Counted from the stretch's first letter, positions 8,449-18,595 are shown. The stretch is DNA of 64,000 nt from Sulfitobacter mediterraneus (GCF_016801775.1 NZ_CP069004.1:2046001-2110000); one strand, 5' to 3'. Notes: generated by a model not told the origin, from the letters alone. A program made the numbers and translations.

Positions 8449-9228
8449 TCACTCGACCCCAAGAACATCCGGCGTTTTCCAGCCCAGATGCTGCCCGCCA
8501 TCCACACAAAGCAGCTGACCGGTGACCGCAGGCGCGTTCAAGAAGTAGCTCAGCGCCGACGTGATTCCCTGGGCATCCGCGCCGCGCTGCAAAACCGTAT
8601 TGCGCCGCTGCGCCGCGAAATGCGCGTCGCTTTGGCGGCTGCCTTGCAAGGTTGGTCCCGGCCCGATGGCATTGACCCGGATCGCAGGGGCAAGCGCCTG
8701 CGCCGTGGTCTGAGTCATCGCCCAGAGGCCCATCTTGGCCAGCGTATAGGTCATGAATTCAGGGGTCAGCTTGCGCACCCGTTGATCCACCATATTGACG
8801 ATCAGGCCGGTTGCCTGCGGCTCTCCATTCTCATCTGTTTTCGGGGCGAGCCCCTGCGCAACCATGGCCTGTGTCAGGACAAAAGGTGCCCGCAGGTTGC
8901 TGTCCAGATGTCGGTTCCAGCTCTCGCGCGTGGCAGATTGCACGGTGTCATACTCAAAGATCGAGGCATTGTTGATCAGGCAAGTGATGGGTCCCCCCAG
9001 AGCCTCAAGCGCCTGTGGAAACAGCGATTGCGTCTGCTCCTCCTCCAGCAAATCGGCCTGCAGCGCCACGGCCCGCCCGCCTGCTGCCTCGATCATGCGA
9101 ACGGTTTCATTGGCACCATCGGCAGAACTGGAAAAATGCACGGCGACATCAAAGCCTTGCCCGGCAAGTTCCAGCGCCATAGCGCGGCCCAAACGATGCC
9201 CCGCCCCTGTTACCAATGCGCCTTTCAT
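8449..9228 (-). CDS. Short-chain dehydrogenase/reductase, pteridine reductase (FolM/PTR1) type
   Basis: 259 residues with a Rossmann fold for NADPH. The nucleotide loop is TGAGHRLGRA (TGxxxRLG), the pteridine-reductase variant, NNAS follows at about residue 90, and the catalytic YTLAKMG (YxxxK) sits at about 165. The position before it reads NMVDQR instead of a Ser, also common in FolM/PTR1 relatives. The end CVDGGQHLGWKTPDVLG resembles that group. It may reduce a pterin or dihydrofolate; molybdopterin-unrelated SDR substrates cannot be excluded. It is transcribed after the exchanger gene, 10 bases away. Confidence 0.8.
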   Translation of the reverse strand: MKGALVTGAGHRLGRAMALELAGQGFDVAVHFSSSADGANETVRMIEAAGGRAVALQADLLEEEQTQSLFPQALEALGGPITCLINNASIFEYDTVQSATRESWNRHLDSNLRAPFVLTQAMVAQGLAPKTDENGEPQATGLIVNMVDQRVRKLTPEFMTYTLAKMGLWAMTQTTAQALAPAIRVNAIGPGPTLQGSRQSDAHFAAQRRNTVLQRGADAQGITSALSYFLNAPAVTGQLLCVDGGQHLGWKTPDVLGVE

Positions 9229-9238
9229 GGCGGCCTCC

Positions 9239-10195
9239 TCAGATCAATACAACAATCAGGTAGAGGGCATATAGGGCGCTTAGAATAATTCCCCAGATCC
9301 GGGTGATATCCATTTTCAGATAGACAAAGGGGATCAACAGCAACGACGCGCCCAGCATCACCCAGAGATCAAATCGCAGGAACTCAGGATCAACCGAGAT
9401 CGGCCCGACCAGCGAGGCAATCCCGATAATGGCCAGCAGGTTGAACATGTTCGATCCGATGACGTTGCCCAGCGCCACATCTGCCTGACGGCGCAGGGCC
9501 GCCATCACAGTTGTGGCAAGCTCCGGCAGGGATGTACCGATGGCAACCAGCGTGAGGCCAATGACCGTATCGCTCACGCCGTAGGCCTGCGCAATCACGG
9601 TGGCATTGTCCACCAACAGCCCGGCTCCGACCGGCAGGCCAATCAGGCCAAGCACCAGAAAAACCGCAATTTGCCAGCCCGGCATATCCGGATCTGCGCC
9701 TTCAGGCTCTTCTTCCTCGTCCGGCTCTCCCTTGCAGGCATTGCGGTGCGCCTTGGCATCGCGGAACGCATCGACCAGCACATAGGCCAGCCCCCCAAGC
9801 AGCACCAAACCGGCCAACCAGTCAAAAACCCCGCGAAACGCCAATGCGATAAACAGGATCGAAGCGGCGATCATAAAATTGTAGGTCTTACGTGTCCGGC
9901 ATTCGGACGTGTGCATCGTCGCCAAAAGCGCAGGAATACCCAGGACCAGCAGGATATTAGCAGTGTTCGATCCCACCACATTGCCCAGCGCGATACCGGG
10001 GGCATTATCCAGAACGGCCTTGATGGAGATCAGCAATTCGGGCGCAGAGGTGCCAAAGGCCACAATCGTCAAGCTGACGATCAAGGCGGGGACGCCCAAA
10101 CGCAGTGACAGGTTCACCGCGCCTTTAACAAGCGCATCGCCTGCAAGCAGAAGGATCAGCAGACCCAAACCGGACAGCAGCCATGGCATCACCAT
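9239..10195 (-). CDS. Calcium/sodium antiporter, YrbG type (CaCA family)
   Basis: A 318-residue exchanger with the two inverted alpha repeats of the CaCA family: FGTSAPELLISIKA with ALGNVVGSNTANILLVLG in the N-terminal half and AIGTSLPELATTVMAALR with ALGNVIGSNMFNLLAIIG in the C-terminal half. About ten transmembrane helices are visible. An acidic loop at about residues 150-170 (EPDEEEEPEG) lies between the halves, as in relatives where it is cytoplasmic. Its ATG shares one base with the stop of the upstream 54-residue peptide gene, implying coupled translation. Confidence 0.92.
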   Translation of the reverse strand: MVMPWLLSGLGLLILLLAGDALVKGAVNLSLRLGVPALIVSLTIVAFGTSAPELLISIKAVLDNAPGIALGNVVGSNTANILLVLGIPALLATMHTSECRTRKTYNFMIAASILFIALAFRGVFDWLAGLVLLGGLAYVLVDAFRDAKAHRNACKGEPDEEEEPEGADPDMPGWQIAVFLVLGLIGLPVGAGLLVDNATVIAQAYGVSDTVIGLTLVAIGTSLPELATTVMAALRRQADVALGNVIGSNMFNLLAIIGIASLVGPISVDPEFLRFDLWVMLGASLLLIPFVYLKMDITRIWGIILSALYALYLIVVLI

Positions 10196-10359
10196 CAGCT
10201 TTTCCCTCCGCAGCTACAGGCGCCTTTGCCGATGCGATAACGCCCGCAAGACCGGCATTTGGTCTGCGAGAACCGCTTGCCACCAATCCAGTGCATTTTG
10301 CCAAACCACGCCAGCACGCCCATGAAGACGAGAAAGAGAAGGACGATTTTGAAAACCAT
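10195..10359 (-). CDS. 54-residue membrane-anchored Cys-rich peptide
   Basis: A short gene. It reads MVFKIVLLFLVFMGVLAWFGK, a single membrane helix, then a small cytoplasmic knuckle with four cysteines in the pattern CRSCG...CSCGG, suited to bind one zinc ion. The stop TGA shares its last base with the exchanger ATG, and the start lies 3 bases after the S49 protease stop, so it is the middle cistron of a three-gene unit. Similar short zinc-knuckle peptides occur beside this protease in Rhodobacterales, as far as I recall; function unknown. Confidence 0.7.
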   Translation of the reverse strand: MVFKIVLLFLVFMGVLAWFGKMHWIGGKRFSQTKCRSCGRYRIGKGACSCGGKS

Positions 10360-10362
10360 GAA

Positions 10363-11160
10363 TTACAGTCCAAACCGCGCAAATGCGGCGCGTTCCTCAA
10401 TGCCGTGAACGGCGTCCTGCACCATCTGCATGCCGAACCGTGACATCAAACCGCGCCGAACGCCATAGCGGCGCAGCTTTACCTTGTCACCAAAGCGGTC
10501 TTTCAGAACGGGGAGCAGATGACCGATGCCATCAATCAAACCCAATTCCTGTGCCCGCCGCGCCAGCCAGATCTCACCGGTGAACAGGTCAAGATCCTCA
10601 GGCAGCTTATCGCCGCGGCGGTCTTTGATGTGGTCAATGAAATTGGTGTGAATGTCCTCAAGCAGCGTTTTCAGCCGCGCGACATCTTCGGGGTTTTCAG
10701 GGCGGAAAGGGTCCAGCATGGATTTGGATTTGCCAGCGGTATAAACGCGCCGCTCAACCCCGTGTTCCTTGATAAACTCATGCACACCGAACGAGGCAGA
10801 GATCACCCCGATGGAGCCGACAACGGAACTGGCATCGGCGTAAATCTCATCAGCCGCCGCCGCCAGCCAATATCCGCCAGAGGCCGCGACATCTTCGACG
10901 AAAGCGATGACGGGAATGTCTTTTTCCGCCGCCAGCCGCCGGATGCGCGCGCCGATCAGTGACGATTGGACTGGACTGCCGCCTGGCGAATTCAGCTCAA
11001 GCGCAACTGCGGCAGGCTTGCCCTTGGCAAAAGCTTTTTCAATGACAGGCCCAAGTGTTGCATCGTTCAATGCACCACGGCCCTGTGTGCCAATCACGCC
11101 AGAGAGGCGGATCACGGCAACAGTCGGATCAGATTTAAGGAAAGGCAGCCATCGTTTCAT
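10363..11160 (-). CDS. S49-family serine peptidase (SppA/SohB-like)
   Basis: 265 residues, the short form of the S49 family. The Ser nucleophile is in AFVEDVAASGGYWLAAAADE (ASGGY), followed by SSVVGSIGVI, and a Lys general base is probably within the VYTAGKSKSMLDPF region. No clear signal sequence or transmembrane helix is seen, so it is likely cytoplasmic or peripheral. S49 enzymes cut signal peptides or membrane proteins. It leads the unit protease - Cys peptide - Ca2+ exchanger, with a strong stem-loop just before its start. Confidence 0.88.
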   Translation of the reverse strand: MKRWLPFLKSDPTVAVIRLSGVIGTQGRGALNDATLGPVIEKAFAKGKPAAVALELNSPGGSPVQSSLIGARIRRLAAEKDIPVIAFVEDVAASGGYWLAAAADEIYADASSVVGSIGVISASFGVHEFIKEHGVERRVYTAGKSKSMLDPFRPENPEDVARLKTLLEDIHTNFIDHIKDRRGDKLPEDLDLFTGEIWLARRAQELGLIDGIGHLLPVLKDRFGDKVKLRRYGVRRGLMSRFGMQMVQDAVHGIEERAAFARFGL

Positions 11161-11178
11161 GTCACCTCATGTAGAGCG

Positions 11179-11206
11179 GCCAGCCGCCGCAAACAAGGCG
11201 GCTGGC
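11179..11206 (-). terminator. GC-rich stem-loop between the ABC permease and the S49 protease gene
   Basis: GCCAGCCGCC and GGCGGCTGGC form a perfect 10-bp stem with an 8-base loop, 8 bases after the permease stop. On the minus strand there is no T-run after the stem, so it may be an inefficient terminator or an mRNA-stabilising structure. Confidence 0.5.
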
Positions 11207-11213
11207 AAAAGGT

Positions 11214-11975
11214 TTATTGCCGGATGCGCCAACCGGTGCGGAATATCCACCAAATCACGGTCAAACAAACCCCGGTGAAAAACCCGATCGCCAGCAGAGA
11301 AGTCAGGATGGGAACGTCCGCACTGCCGTAAAACGACCAGCGGAATCCCGAGATCAGGTAAACCACCGGATTGAACATCGAGACCGATTGCCAAACCGGC
11401 GGCAGCATCGAGATCGAATAGAAGGATCCACCCAGAAAGATCAACGGCGTGATCACCAGCAATGGCACAATCTGCAACTGTTCAAAGTTACCTGCCCAGA
11501 CACCGAGGATAAAACCAAACAGCGAAAAGCTCACACTGGTCAGCACCAGAAACGCGATCATCGCCAATGGGTTCTGGATGGTGAAATCCACAAAGAAGAA
11601 CGCGGTGACAAGGATGATCGTGCCAATGATCAGCGCCTTGGTCGCGGCCGCGCCAACATAGCCAAGAACAATCTCGATAAAGCTGATCGGGGCGGACAGA
11701 ATTTCGGAAAACGTACCCAGGAACTTGGGGAAGTATATCCCGAAAGAGGCGTTTGAAATAGACTGTGTGATCACTGTCAGCATGATCAGACCCGGCACGA
11801 TAAAGGCTGCATAGGTGATCCCGTCCACCTCTTGAATGCGGCTGCCGATGGCCCCGCCAAACACGACAAAATACAGCGAGGTAGAGATCACCGGCGCGAG
11901 GAAGCTTTGCGCGATTGTGCGGAAAAAGCGATACATCTCAAAGACGTAAATGGATTTGATCGCAGTCCAGTTCAT
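11214..11975 (-). CDS. ABC-2 type transporter permease
   Basis: A 253-residue membrane protein with six helices, of the ABC-2 family that exports drugs, polysaccharides or lipids. It starts [20 protein letters not shown] and has the typical motif [19 protein letters not shown] near residue 190, followed by [16 protein letters not shown]. Its ATG overlaps the stop of the ATPase gene by 4 bases (ATGA), so the two form one exporter. The substrate cannot be read from sequence. Confidence 0.9.
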   Translation of the reverse strand: MNWTAIKSIYVFEMYRFFRTIAQSFLAPVISTSLYFVVFGGAIGSRIQEVDGITYAAFIVPGLIMLTVITQSISNASFGIYFPKFLGTFSEILSAPISFIEIVLGYVGAAATKALIIGTIILVTAFFFVDFTIQNPLAMIAFLVLTSVSFSLFGFILGVWAGNFEQLQIVPLLVITPLIFLGGSFYSISMLPPVWQSVSMFNPVVYLISGFRWSFYGSADVPILTSLLAIGFFTGVCLTVIWWIFRTGWRIRQ

Positions 11976-12901
11976 GCCGCATCCTCCTTGACCAGACCCA
12001 CAAAGATATCTTCAAGGCTGGATTGCCGGGTTTGTACATCGCGCAGAACAAGACCCGCCGCCGCGACATCGGCCAGCAGTTTGGTGATGCCCGTGCGTTC
12101 GGATCTGGTGTCGTAGGTGTAGATCAAGGTTGTGCCATCCTCTGACAGCTCAAGCGCATCTGATTGCAACGCCTTTGGTATCTCCGAAATCGGATCGGTC
12201 AACAGCACATCAAGCTGTTTCTGTCCCATCCGCGCCATCAGCGTGTCTTTCTCCTCCACCAGCATCAATTCACCATTTGCAATCACGCCCACACGGTCGG
12301 CAATGGCTTCGGCCTCTTCGATGTAATGGGTGGTCAGGATGATGGTCACGCCGTCTGCCTTGAGCTTGGCCACGATGTCCCACATGTCTTTGCGCAACTC
12401 GACATCGACCCCGGCTGTGGGTTCGTCCAGAAACAGCACGCGCGGATCATGGGCCAAGGCCTTGGCGATCAGCACCCGGCGTTTCATCCCGCCGGACAAT
12501 TCCCGCACCTGGTTGTCTTTCTTGTCCCAGAGCGACAGTTGGCGAAGCACTTTTTCGATGGCGGCATCGTCGCTTGGCTTGCCAAACAAACCACGTGAGA
12601 ATCGCACGGTATTGATCACCCGCTCAAAGGGTTCCAGATTGATCTCTTGTGGCACCAGACCAATGATCGACCGCGCGGCGCGGTAATCGGTGACAATGTC
12701 ATGCCCGGCAACTGTGACAGACCCGGATGTTGCGGTTGTGATCCCGCAAATCGTTGAAATCAGGGTTGTTTTACCCGCACCATTCGGGCCGAGCAGCGCC
12801 AGAATCTCCCCCCTGCGAATGGCAAGGTCGATGCCCTTCAAGGCCTGAAAGCCACCCTTGTAGGATTTACGCAAATCCTTGATCTGGACAATGTCCGTCA
12901 T
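11972..12901 (-). CDS. ABC-2 type transporter ATP-binding protein (DrrA/CcmA-like)
   Basis: A 309-residue ATPase. Walker A is GPNGAGKTT (about 38-46), the signature is [11 protein letters not shown], Walker B is [13 protein letters not shown], and the switch His is in TTHYIEEAE. The C-terminal 80 residues form the extension usual in drug/lipid exporter ATPases ([16 protein letters not shown] style region). It pairs with the downstream permease. The gene is monocistronic upstream; 62 bases separate it from the CoxG-like gene. Confidence 0.93.
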   Translation of the reverse strand: MTDIVQIKDLRKSYKGGFQALKGIDLAIRRGEILALLGPNGAGKTTLISTICGITTATSGSVTVAGHDIVTDYRAARSIIGLVPQEINLEPFERVINTVRFSRGLFGKPSDDAAIEKVLRQLSLWDKKDNQVRELSGGMKRRVLIAKALAHDPRVLFLDEPTAGVDVELRKDMWDIVAKLKADGVTIILTTHYIEEAEAIADRVGVIANGELMLVEEKDTLMARMGQKQLDVLLTDPISEIPKALQSDALELSEDGTTLIYTYDTRSERTGITKLLADVAAAGLVLRDVQTRQSSLEDIFVGLVKEDAA

Positions 12902-12963
12902 GCTCTTCTCCGCTTGTTGTGGCGGGGAACCTAGACCGGATAAATTAAAGTGAACAGACCTGT

Positions 12964-13476
12964 TTAGTTTTTCTTCAGCCCGAACCAGCCTTTTTTGCCG
13001 CCCTCTTCCGCATCTGGCGCGTCGGTCTCTTCTGCCGGCCCCTCCAATGCGGTCTGCAGATTGTCAAAAAACTGATCGGCCATCTTCTTGGCAAAGCCGT
13101 CGATGATCCGGCTGCCAAGCTGCGCCAGCTTGCCGCCCACCTTGGCGTCCACATCATAGCTCAGCTCTGTGCCGCCATCCTTGGCCGCAAACCGCACATC
13201 GGCGCCGCCCTTGGCAAACCCTGCCGCGCCCCCTTTGCCCGATCCATCGATTTTCATCGCCTCGCCCGGCACCATGTCCGAAATGGTCACTTCGCCTTTA
13301 AAGGTCGCCTTTACGGGGCCAACTTTCTGCACAACGGTCGCCTGGAACCCGTCTTCTACAGTACCAGTTACCTCTTGTGCGCCGGGCACGCATTGCTTGA
13401 GCACCTCAGGGTCAAGCAACGCGGCATAAACCTCGGCCGGAGGGACAGCGATCTGGCGGGTGTCTGACATATGCAT
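12964..13476 (-). CDS. CoxG-like SRPBCC protein
   Basis: 170 residues. The first 145 match the carbon monoxide dehydrogenase subunit G family (SRPBCC fold): [34 protein letters not shown] and the ending [18 protein letters not shown] are diagnostic. A charged, low-complexity tail follows. CoxG proteins in CO dehydrogenase clusters help membrane attachment, but most copies, like this one, lie away from cox genes and have no tested role. AAAGGAG lies 7 bases before the ATG at 13476, supporting this start. Confidence 0.85.
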   Translation of the reverse strand: MHMSDTRQIAVPPAEVYAALLDPEVLKQCVPGAQEVTGTVEDGFQATVVQKVGPVKATFKGEVTISDMVPGEAMKIDGSGKGGAAGFAKGGADVRFAAKDGGTELSYDVDAKVGGKLAQLGSRIIDGFAKKMADQFFDNLQTALEGPAEETDAPDAEEGGKKGWFGLKKN

Positions 13477-13553
13477 GAGGCGGCTCCTTTTGGTGTTGGT
13501 CTCACGCTACGCATTTCTCTGGACAGGGGCAACGGGGCTGATAGGTCAAACCT

Positions 13554-14531
13554 ATGACAGAAGGATTGCAGAACCGGGCCGGACTGGCCATTGCATTTGT
13601 ACTGGGCGGGGTCGCGGCAATCTCGATCAATGATATGCTGATCAAACAATTGTCAGGCGGCTATCCCCTGCACCAGATCGTGTTTTCCCGTTCTGCAATC
13701 GGCATTCTGTTCAGTTTGATTTTCGTCAAGATCGAAGGCGGCTGGCATCTGCTCAAGACCGATCAACCTGCCTTGCATATTCTGCGGGGGCTTCTGGTGG
13801 TCGTGGCCAATATGACTTTCTTTGTGGCACTGGCCGCCCTGCCACTTGCGGATGCGACCGCCCTGTTCTTTGCCGCACCCTTGTTCATCACCCTTCTGTC
13901 CATTCCGATGCTGGGCGAAAAGGTTGGCCCGATACGGATGGCGGCGGTGTTTGTCGGCTTCATTGGCGTGGTGATCATGCAGCGGCCATGGGCAGGCACA
14001 GAGACGCTGCAAGCCTCGCGGCTGGTGCTGCTAATGCCGATCATTGCCGCACTCACCTATGCATTGAACCAGCTTCTGACCCGTAAGTTGGGCGTCAAAG
14101 CCAAGGCCTCCGTGCTGTCGGTTTACATTCAAGCGGTGTTTATCGTGGTCTCTGTTGGATTTTTTGTCGTGGCCGGGGATGGCCGGTTTGCCGCCGAAAC
14201 CGCCAATCCTTCTGTGCAATTTCTTCTACGGGCATGGGTCTCGCCCCCGCAGGAGGACTGGCTGATTTTTGGCGGGCTCGGCTTCAACGCCGCAATCATC
14301 GGATATGCGCTGAGCCAGGCCTACAGGCTGGCCGACGCTGCCACTGTCGCTCCGTTTGAATATGTTGGCCTGCCACTGGCCGTATTCTGGGGCTTGGTGA
14401 TCTTTGGCGATTTGCCCGAATGGGAGGTCTGGATCGGCATATCCCTGATCATGGGATCGGGCCTGTTTGTTTTCCTGCGCGAGCGACAAAAGGCGCGGCA
14501 GGTCGAAGGGCGAGTGCGAGGCCGGTTTTGA
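13554..14531 (+). CDS. DMT-superfamily transporter (EamA family)
   Basis: A 325-residue permease with about ten hydrophobic helices arranged as two EamA repeats. The first contains RSAIGILFSLIF and LPLADATALFFAAPLFITLLS, the second ADAATVAPFEYVGLPLAVFWG, both characteristic. These proteins export metabolites or amino acids, and the substrate is unknown. It is divergent from the CoxG-like gene (77 bases between) and ends only 3 bases from the convergent quinone oxidoreductase gene. Confidence 0.9.
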   Translation: MTEGLQNRAGLAIAFVLGGVAAISINDMLIKQLSGGYPLHQIVFSRSAIGILFSLIFVKIEGGWHLLKTDQPALHILRGLLVVVANMTFFVALAALPLADATALFFAAPLFITLLSIPMLGEKVGPIRMAAVFVGFIGVVIMQRPWAGTETLQASRLVLLMPIIAALTYALNQLLTRKLGVKAKASVLSVYIQAVFIVVSVGFFVVAGDGRFAAETANPSVQFLLRAWVSPPQEDWLIFGGLGFNAAIIGYALSQAYRLADAATVAPFEYVGLPLAVFWGLVIFGDLPEWEVWIGISLIMGSGLFVFLRERQKARQVEGRVRGRF

Positions 14532-14534
14532 GCG

Positions 14535-15497
14535 CTAGGCCACCTGCACCACCACTTTTCCCGTGGCCTTGCGACTGCGCAACAATTCCAATGCCTCATT
14601 GGCCTGCTCCAAAGGCGCGACATGGCTGACATGAGGTTTCAACTTGCCCGCCACATACCAACCAAACAGGGTTTTGAAACTGTCGGTTAGCACCGCAGGA
14701 TTGATCCGCGCATAGCCGCCCCAATAAAACCCAAGCACAGTCAGGTTTTTCACCAGCAGGATGTTGGCCGGAATCTGCGGCACTTCGCCAGAGGCAAAGC
14801 CAAGCGGCAGGATACGCGCCTCAGGGTTACAGGCCCGCATCGCCGCCTTGAATTGATCGCCGCCGATGGGGTCATAAACCACATCCGCGCCGCCCAGTGA
14901 TTTCACGATTTCACGAATGTCACCGGTCTCCGAGTTGATCAGATGATCCGCACCAGCTTTGCGGCAAATCTCAAGCTTGGCTTCTCCACGCGCACAGGCG
15001 ATCACCTCCGCCCCCATCAGCTTGCCCAGTTCCACCGCCGTAAGGCCAACGCCGCCCGATGCCCCCAGAACCAACAAGCGTTCTCCCGGCTTCAGCTGCG
15101 CCTTGTAGTCAAGACCCACGTGGCTGGTGCCATAGGCAATGAGGAAAGCCGCCGCATCAACCGCGTTCATCTCATCGGGGATCGGCACGCAAATCTCGGC
15201 GGGGATCGCCACATATTCGCCCAGACCCCCCTGCCCGGTATAGGCCGCAATCCGTTGCCCCACCGCCAGATGGTCCACCCCCGCGCCCAATGCGGTGATC
15301 TCACCGGCCAGTTCCATACCCGGCGCATAGGGCAGCTCGGGCTTTTCCTGATAAGTTCCCTTGATAGACAGCAGATCAGCAAAATTCAATCCGCAGGTTT
15401 CAACCTTGACCAAGACCTCGCCCGCCTTTGGTTGAGGGACAGGCACGTTCTGAAGGCTAAGCGGGGCGTTATAGGCGGTGATTTGCATTGCGCGCAT
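14535..15497 (-). CDS. NADPH:quinone oxidoreductase, MDR/zinc-less alcohol dehydrogenase family
   Basis: About 320 residues from the ATG at 15497 (MRAMQITAYNAPLSL). The family is recognised by ETCGLNFADLLSIKGTYQ, PGMELAGEI, the NADPH loop LVLGASGGVGLTAVELGKLMGAEVIA, and GADVVYDPIGGDQF. The Cys ligands of catalytic zinc are missing, as usual for quinone oxidoreductases. The frame is open upstream to 15605, but that extension is Arg/Cys-rich and unlike the family. It likely reduces quinones or enoyl compounds in the cytoplasm. Confidence 0.87.
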   Translation of the reverse strand: MRAMQITAYNAPLSLQNVPVPQPKAGEVLVKVETCGLNFADLLSIKGTYQEKPELPYAPGMELAGEITALGAGVDHLAVGQRIAAYTGQGGLGEYVAIPAEICVPIPDEMNAVDAAAFLIAYGTSHVGLDYKAQLKPGERLLVLGASGGVGLTAVELGKLMGAEVIACARGEAKLEICRKAGADHLINSETGDIREIVKSLGGADVVYDPIGGDQFKAAMRACNPEARILPLGFASGEVPQIPANILLVKNLTVLGFYWGGYARINPAVLTDSFKTLFGWYVAGKLKPHVSHVAPLEQANEALELLRSRKATGKVVVQVA

Positions 15498-15720
15498 GTC
15501 TGGTCCTTCCGATTTTGCCCGCAAAAGGCCAGAGCGTGGCATCTTTGGCAAGAGTTCACCCCGCCCCTGACACGCAAAATCCTGCGACAGATCGCGGCAG
15601 ATCACCCGCCAAACGGGTCAAATGATGGTTTTGTGACAATTCTGTTCGGTTTCCCTTGAGAAAACCCTTAAACTGAACCAGATAAAGGCAACCTTTCAGG
15701 CCCCAAGATCAGGAGTTCGC

Positions 15721-18594
15721 GTGTCCCTCTTCCTTGTCGTTGCCCTCCCTTTTCTGGGGGCCTTGCTACCCGGTTTGATGAATTCCGCTGGCCGTCAGGC
15801 CTGTGCGGGCGTCACCTTTACCGTCACCTTGGCAGCCTTCATCGGCCTCATGACCAACCTGCCCGCCGTTCTCGCCGGAGAGGTCGTGACCACAGGCGTT
15901 GATTGGTTGCCGATGCTGGGTCTCAACGTGAACCTGATGCTGGATGGTCTCGGCTTTTTCTTTGCCAGCCTGATTTTGGGTATTGGTCTGCTGATTATTG
16001 CCTATGCGCGGTATTATCTGGCCCGCGACGACAATATGGGCGAGTTTTTTACCTATCTGCTGCTGTTCCAAGGCGCGATGGTCGGCATTGTCCTAAGCGA
16101 TAACATCCTGCTTTTGCTGGTGTTCTGGGAGCTTACATCCCTGTCCTCCTTCCTGTTGATCGGCTACTGGAAACATCTTCCCGAGGGACGACAGGGCGCA
16201 CGTATGGCGCTGACCGTGACGGGGATGGGCGGTCTGGCGATGATCGGTGGCATGCTGATCCTTGGCCAGATTGTCGGCAGCTATGATCTCAGCGTGATCT
16301 TGCAAAACCGCGAGTTGATCCAAAGCTCACCGCTGTACTTGCCCGCCTTGCTGTTGATCCTTTTGGGGTGCTTTACCAAATCGGCGCAATTTCCGTTTCA
16401 TTTCTGGCTGCCGCACGCCATGGCGGCCCCCACCCCTGTGTCGGCCTATCTGCACTCGGCCACCATGGTCAAAGCCGGGATTTTCCTGATGGCCCGCATG
16501 TGGCCGGTCCTGTCTGGCACGCCGGAATGGTTCTTGATTGTCACCACGGCTGGATTGATCACCATGGTGCTGGGCGCGGTAATCGCGCTCTTTAAACACG
16601 ACCTCAAAGCCTTGCTGGCCTTTTCCACCGTCAGCCATCTGGGGCTGATAACAATGCTTCTTGGCACGGGCACAGCCTTTGGCGCGATGGCGGCGGTGTT
16701 TCACATTCTCAACCATGCCACGTTCAAAGCGGCGCTGTTCATGTCCGCCGGTATCATCGACCACGAAACCCACACCCGCGACATCCGCAGGCTTGGCGGC
16801 CTGCGTCACCTGATGCCCGTGACATTCGTGATCGCGACACTGGCCGCACTGTCGATGGCGGGTATTCCCCTGCTCAACGGGTTCCTGTCCAAGGAAATGA
16901 TGCTGGAAGAGGCCACCCATACCGCATTGTTCAGCACAACCTGGCTCGTGCCTGCGCTGGCGACTGTGGGGTCGCTGTTTTCGGCCGCCTACTGCTTCCG
17001 CCTGATTGGCCACACTTTCCTTGGTCCCAAACGCGACGATTACCCAAGTGCACCCCATGATCCCGGCCCCGGCTTGTGGCTGCCGCCTGCCATCTTGGTG
17101 GTGCTGGTTGTAGCCATCGGCGTTGCACCGTTTCTGGCAGAGCCGCTGGTCAAGCTTGTGACCTCTGCCGTTCTGGGTGAAGCCGCGGCGCTGCCGAAGG
17201 CGCATTTGAAAATCTGGCACGGGCTGACGCCGCCGCTTTATATGTCAATTGTCGCGGTGCTGGGTGGTCTGCTGCTGTTGATGGTCTATCGCCCGGCACT
17301 GCGCCTGTGGGATGCCGCCCCCAGACCCGAGGCCAAAACCATCTTTGACGCGACAATTGAGGCCGCAGTTGCCTTAACTCGGGGCATCATCCATCCACTG
17401 CACAATGGTGCCTTCTCGCGCTACGCCGCCTTTATGGTCGTGACTGTCATTGCTGCGGGCTATCATGCTTGGTCTACGGGCACTTTGGCGGCGGCCACCC
17501 GCACGTTGCAACCCGCCGGAGCGGTCGAGATCGCCGCCTGGGTGATGCTGGTCGCCGCGACCGGCGGCTTGGTCTTTTTGCATCGCAACCGTCTGCTGGC
17601 GCTGATCCTGATCGGTATTGTCGGGCTCATGGTCTCTGTCGGTTTTGTCTTCTTCAGTGCACCTGATCTGGCAATGACGCAGATCACGGTTGAGGTTGTC
17701 TCCATCATCCTGCTGTTGCTGGCGCTGAATTTCCTGCCCAACCGCACCCCGGTTGAAAGCACTGTCCTGCGCCGCACCCGCGACGCGCTTGTGGCCATTG
17801 CGGGCGGTCTGGCGACATTGGCGATGTCCTATCATTTTCTGCTGCGCGAGGCGGTTACCTCGCCCATTTCCGAATACCACCTCGCCAATTCCTACAAGGG
17901 TGGCGGCGGCACCAATGTGGTGAACGTGATCTTGGTGGATTTCCGGGGCTTTGACACCTTTGGCGAGATTATCGTGCTGGGGATCGCCGCCTTGCTGATC
18001 TATGCCTTGACCGAAACACTGCTCGACGGTCCGGTGCGGGCGCGGCTGTTGAACCGCAAGCCTGATCAACCGCGCGCGGGCGACATGCATCCCACGATGA
18101 TGGTGGTCCTGACCCGGGTGATGATGCCCGTGGTCCTGATGGTTGGCTTCTACATCTTCTGGCGCGGCCACAATGAGCCGGGCGGCGGGTTTATTGCCGG
18201 GCTTGTGGTCTCCATCGCGGTGGTGATGCAATATATGGCCAGCGGCTTTTCCTGGACCTCGGCGCGGCTGCGCTATCCCTACCACGGGGTGATCGGCGCG
18301 GGTGTATTGACGGCGGGCCTGACCGGGATCGGATCATGGTTTGTGGGCAAGCCGTTCCTGACCTCCGATTTCACCTATGTGCGCATCCCGCCCTTCGAAA
18401 AGTTTGAACTGGCCACAGCGGCCCTTTTCGATCTGGGTGTGTTCCTTGCGGTTGTCGGCGCGGTGATGCTGTCGCTTGAAAGCTTCTCGCGCTTGGCGCG
18501 GCGCAGGGATGCCCAGGACAGCGAACATCCGATGGATATCGACCCCTCACGCGATCCCGCCGATGTCACCAACCCCGCGAAAGAAGGAGCATAA
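15721..18594 (+). CDS. mrpA: Na+/H+ antiporter Mrp subunit A fused to MrpB
   Basis: 957 residues with a GTG start preceded by AGGAG. Residues 1-500 are the NuoL-like MrpA channel with motifs such as LLLLVFWELTSLSSFLLIGYW and TKSAQFPFHFWLPHAMAAPTP (key Lys and His residues). A C-terminal MrpA domain and then, from about residue 800, an MrpB domain (RVMMPVVLMVGFYIFWRGHNEPGGGF) follow in one chain. The fusion is the rule in alphaproteobacterial group 2 operons. The complex exchanges Na+ for H+ and supports pH and salt homeostasis in a marine cell. Confidence 0.95.
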   Translation: MSLFLVVALPFLGALLPGLMNSAGRQACAGVTFTVTLAAFIGLMTNLPAVLAGEVVTTGVDWLPMLGLNVNLMLDGLGFFFASLILGIGLLIIAYARYYLARDDNMGEFFTYLLLFQGAMVGIVLSDNILLLLVFWELTSLSSFLLIGYWKHLPEGRQGARMALTVTGMGGLAMIGGMLILGQIVGSYDLSVILQNRELIQSSPLYLPALLLILLGCFTKSAQFPFHFWLPHAMAAPTPVSAYLHSATMVKAGIFLMARMWPVLSGTPEWFLIVTTAGLITMVLGAVIALFKHDLKALLAFSTVSHLGLITMLLGTGTAFGAMAAVFHILNHATFKAALFMSAGIIDHETHTRDIRRLGGLRHLMPVTFVIATLAALSMAGIPLLNGFLSKEMMLEEATHTALFSTTWLVPALATVGSLFSAAYCFRLIGHTFLGPKRDDYPSAPHDPGPGLWLPPAILVVLVVAIGVAPFLAEPLVKLVTSAVLGEAAALPKAHLKIWHGLTPPLYMSIVAVLGGLLLLMVYRPALRLWDAAPRPEAKTIFDATIEAAVALTRGIIHPLHNGAFSRYAAFMVVTVIAAGYHAWSTGTLAAATRTLQPAGAVEIAAWVMLVAATGGLVFLHRNRLLALILIGIVGLMVSVGFVFFSAPDLAMTQITVEVVSIILLLLALNFLPNRTPVESTVLRRTRDALVAIAGGLATLAMSYHFLLREAVTSPISEYHLANSYKGGGGTNVVNVILVDFRGFDTFGEIIVLGIAALLIYALTETLLDGPVRARLLNRKPDQPRAGDMHPTMMVVLTRVMMPVVLMVGFYIFWRGHNEPGGGFIAGLVVSIAVVMQYMASGFSWTSARLRYPYHGVIGAGVLTAGLTGIGSWFVGKPFLTSDFTYVRIPPFEKFELATAALFDLGVFLAVVGAVMLSLESFSRLARRRDAQDSEHPMDIDPSRDPADVTNPAKEGA

Positions 18595-18595
18595 C

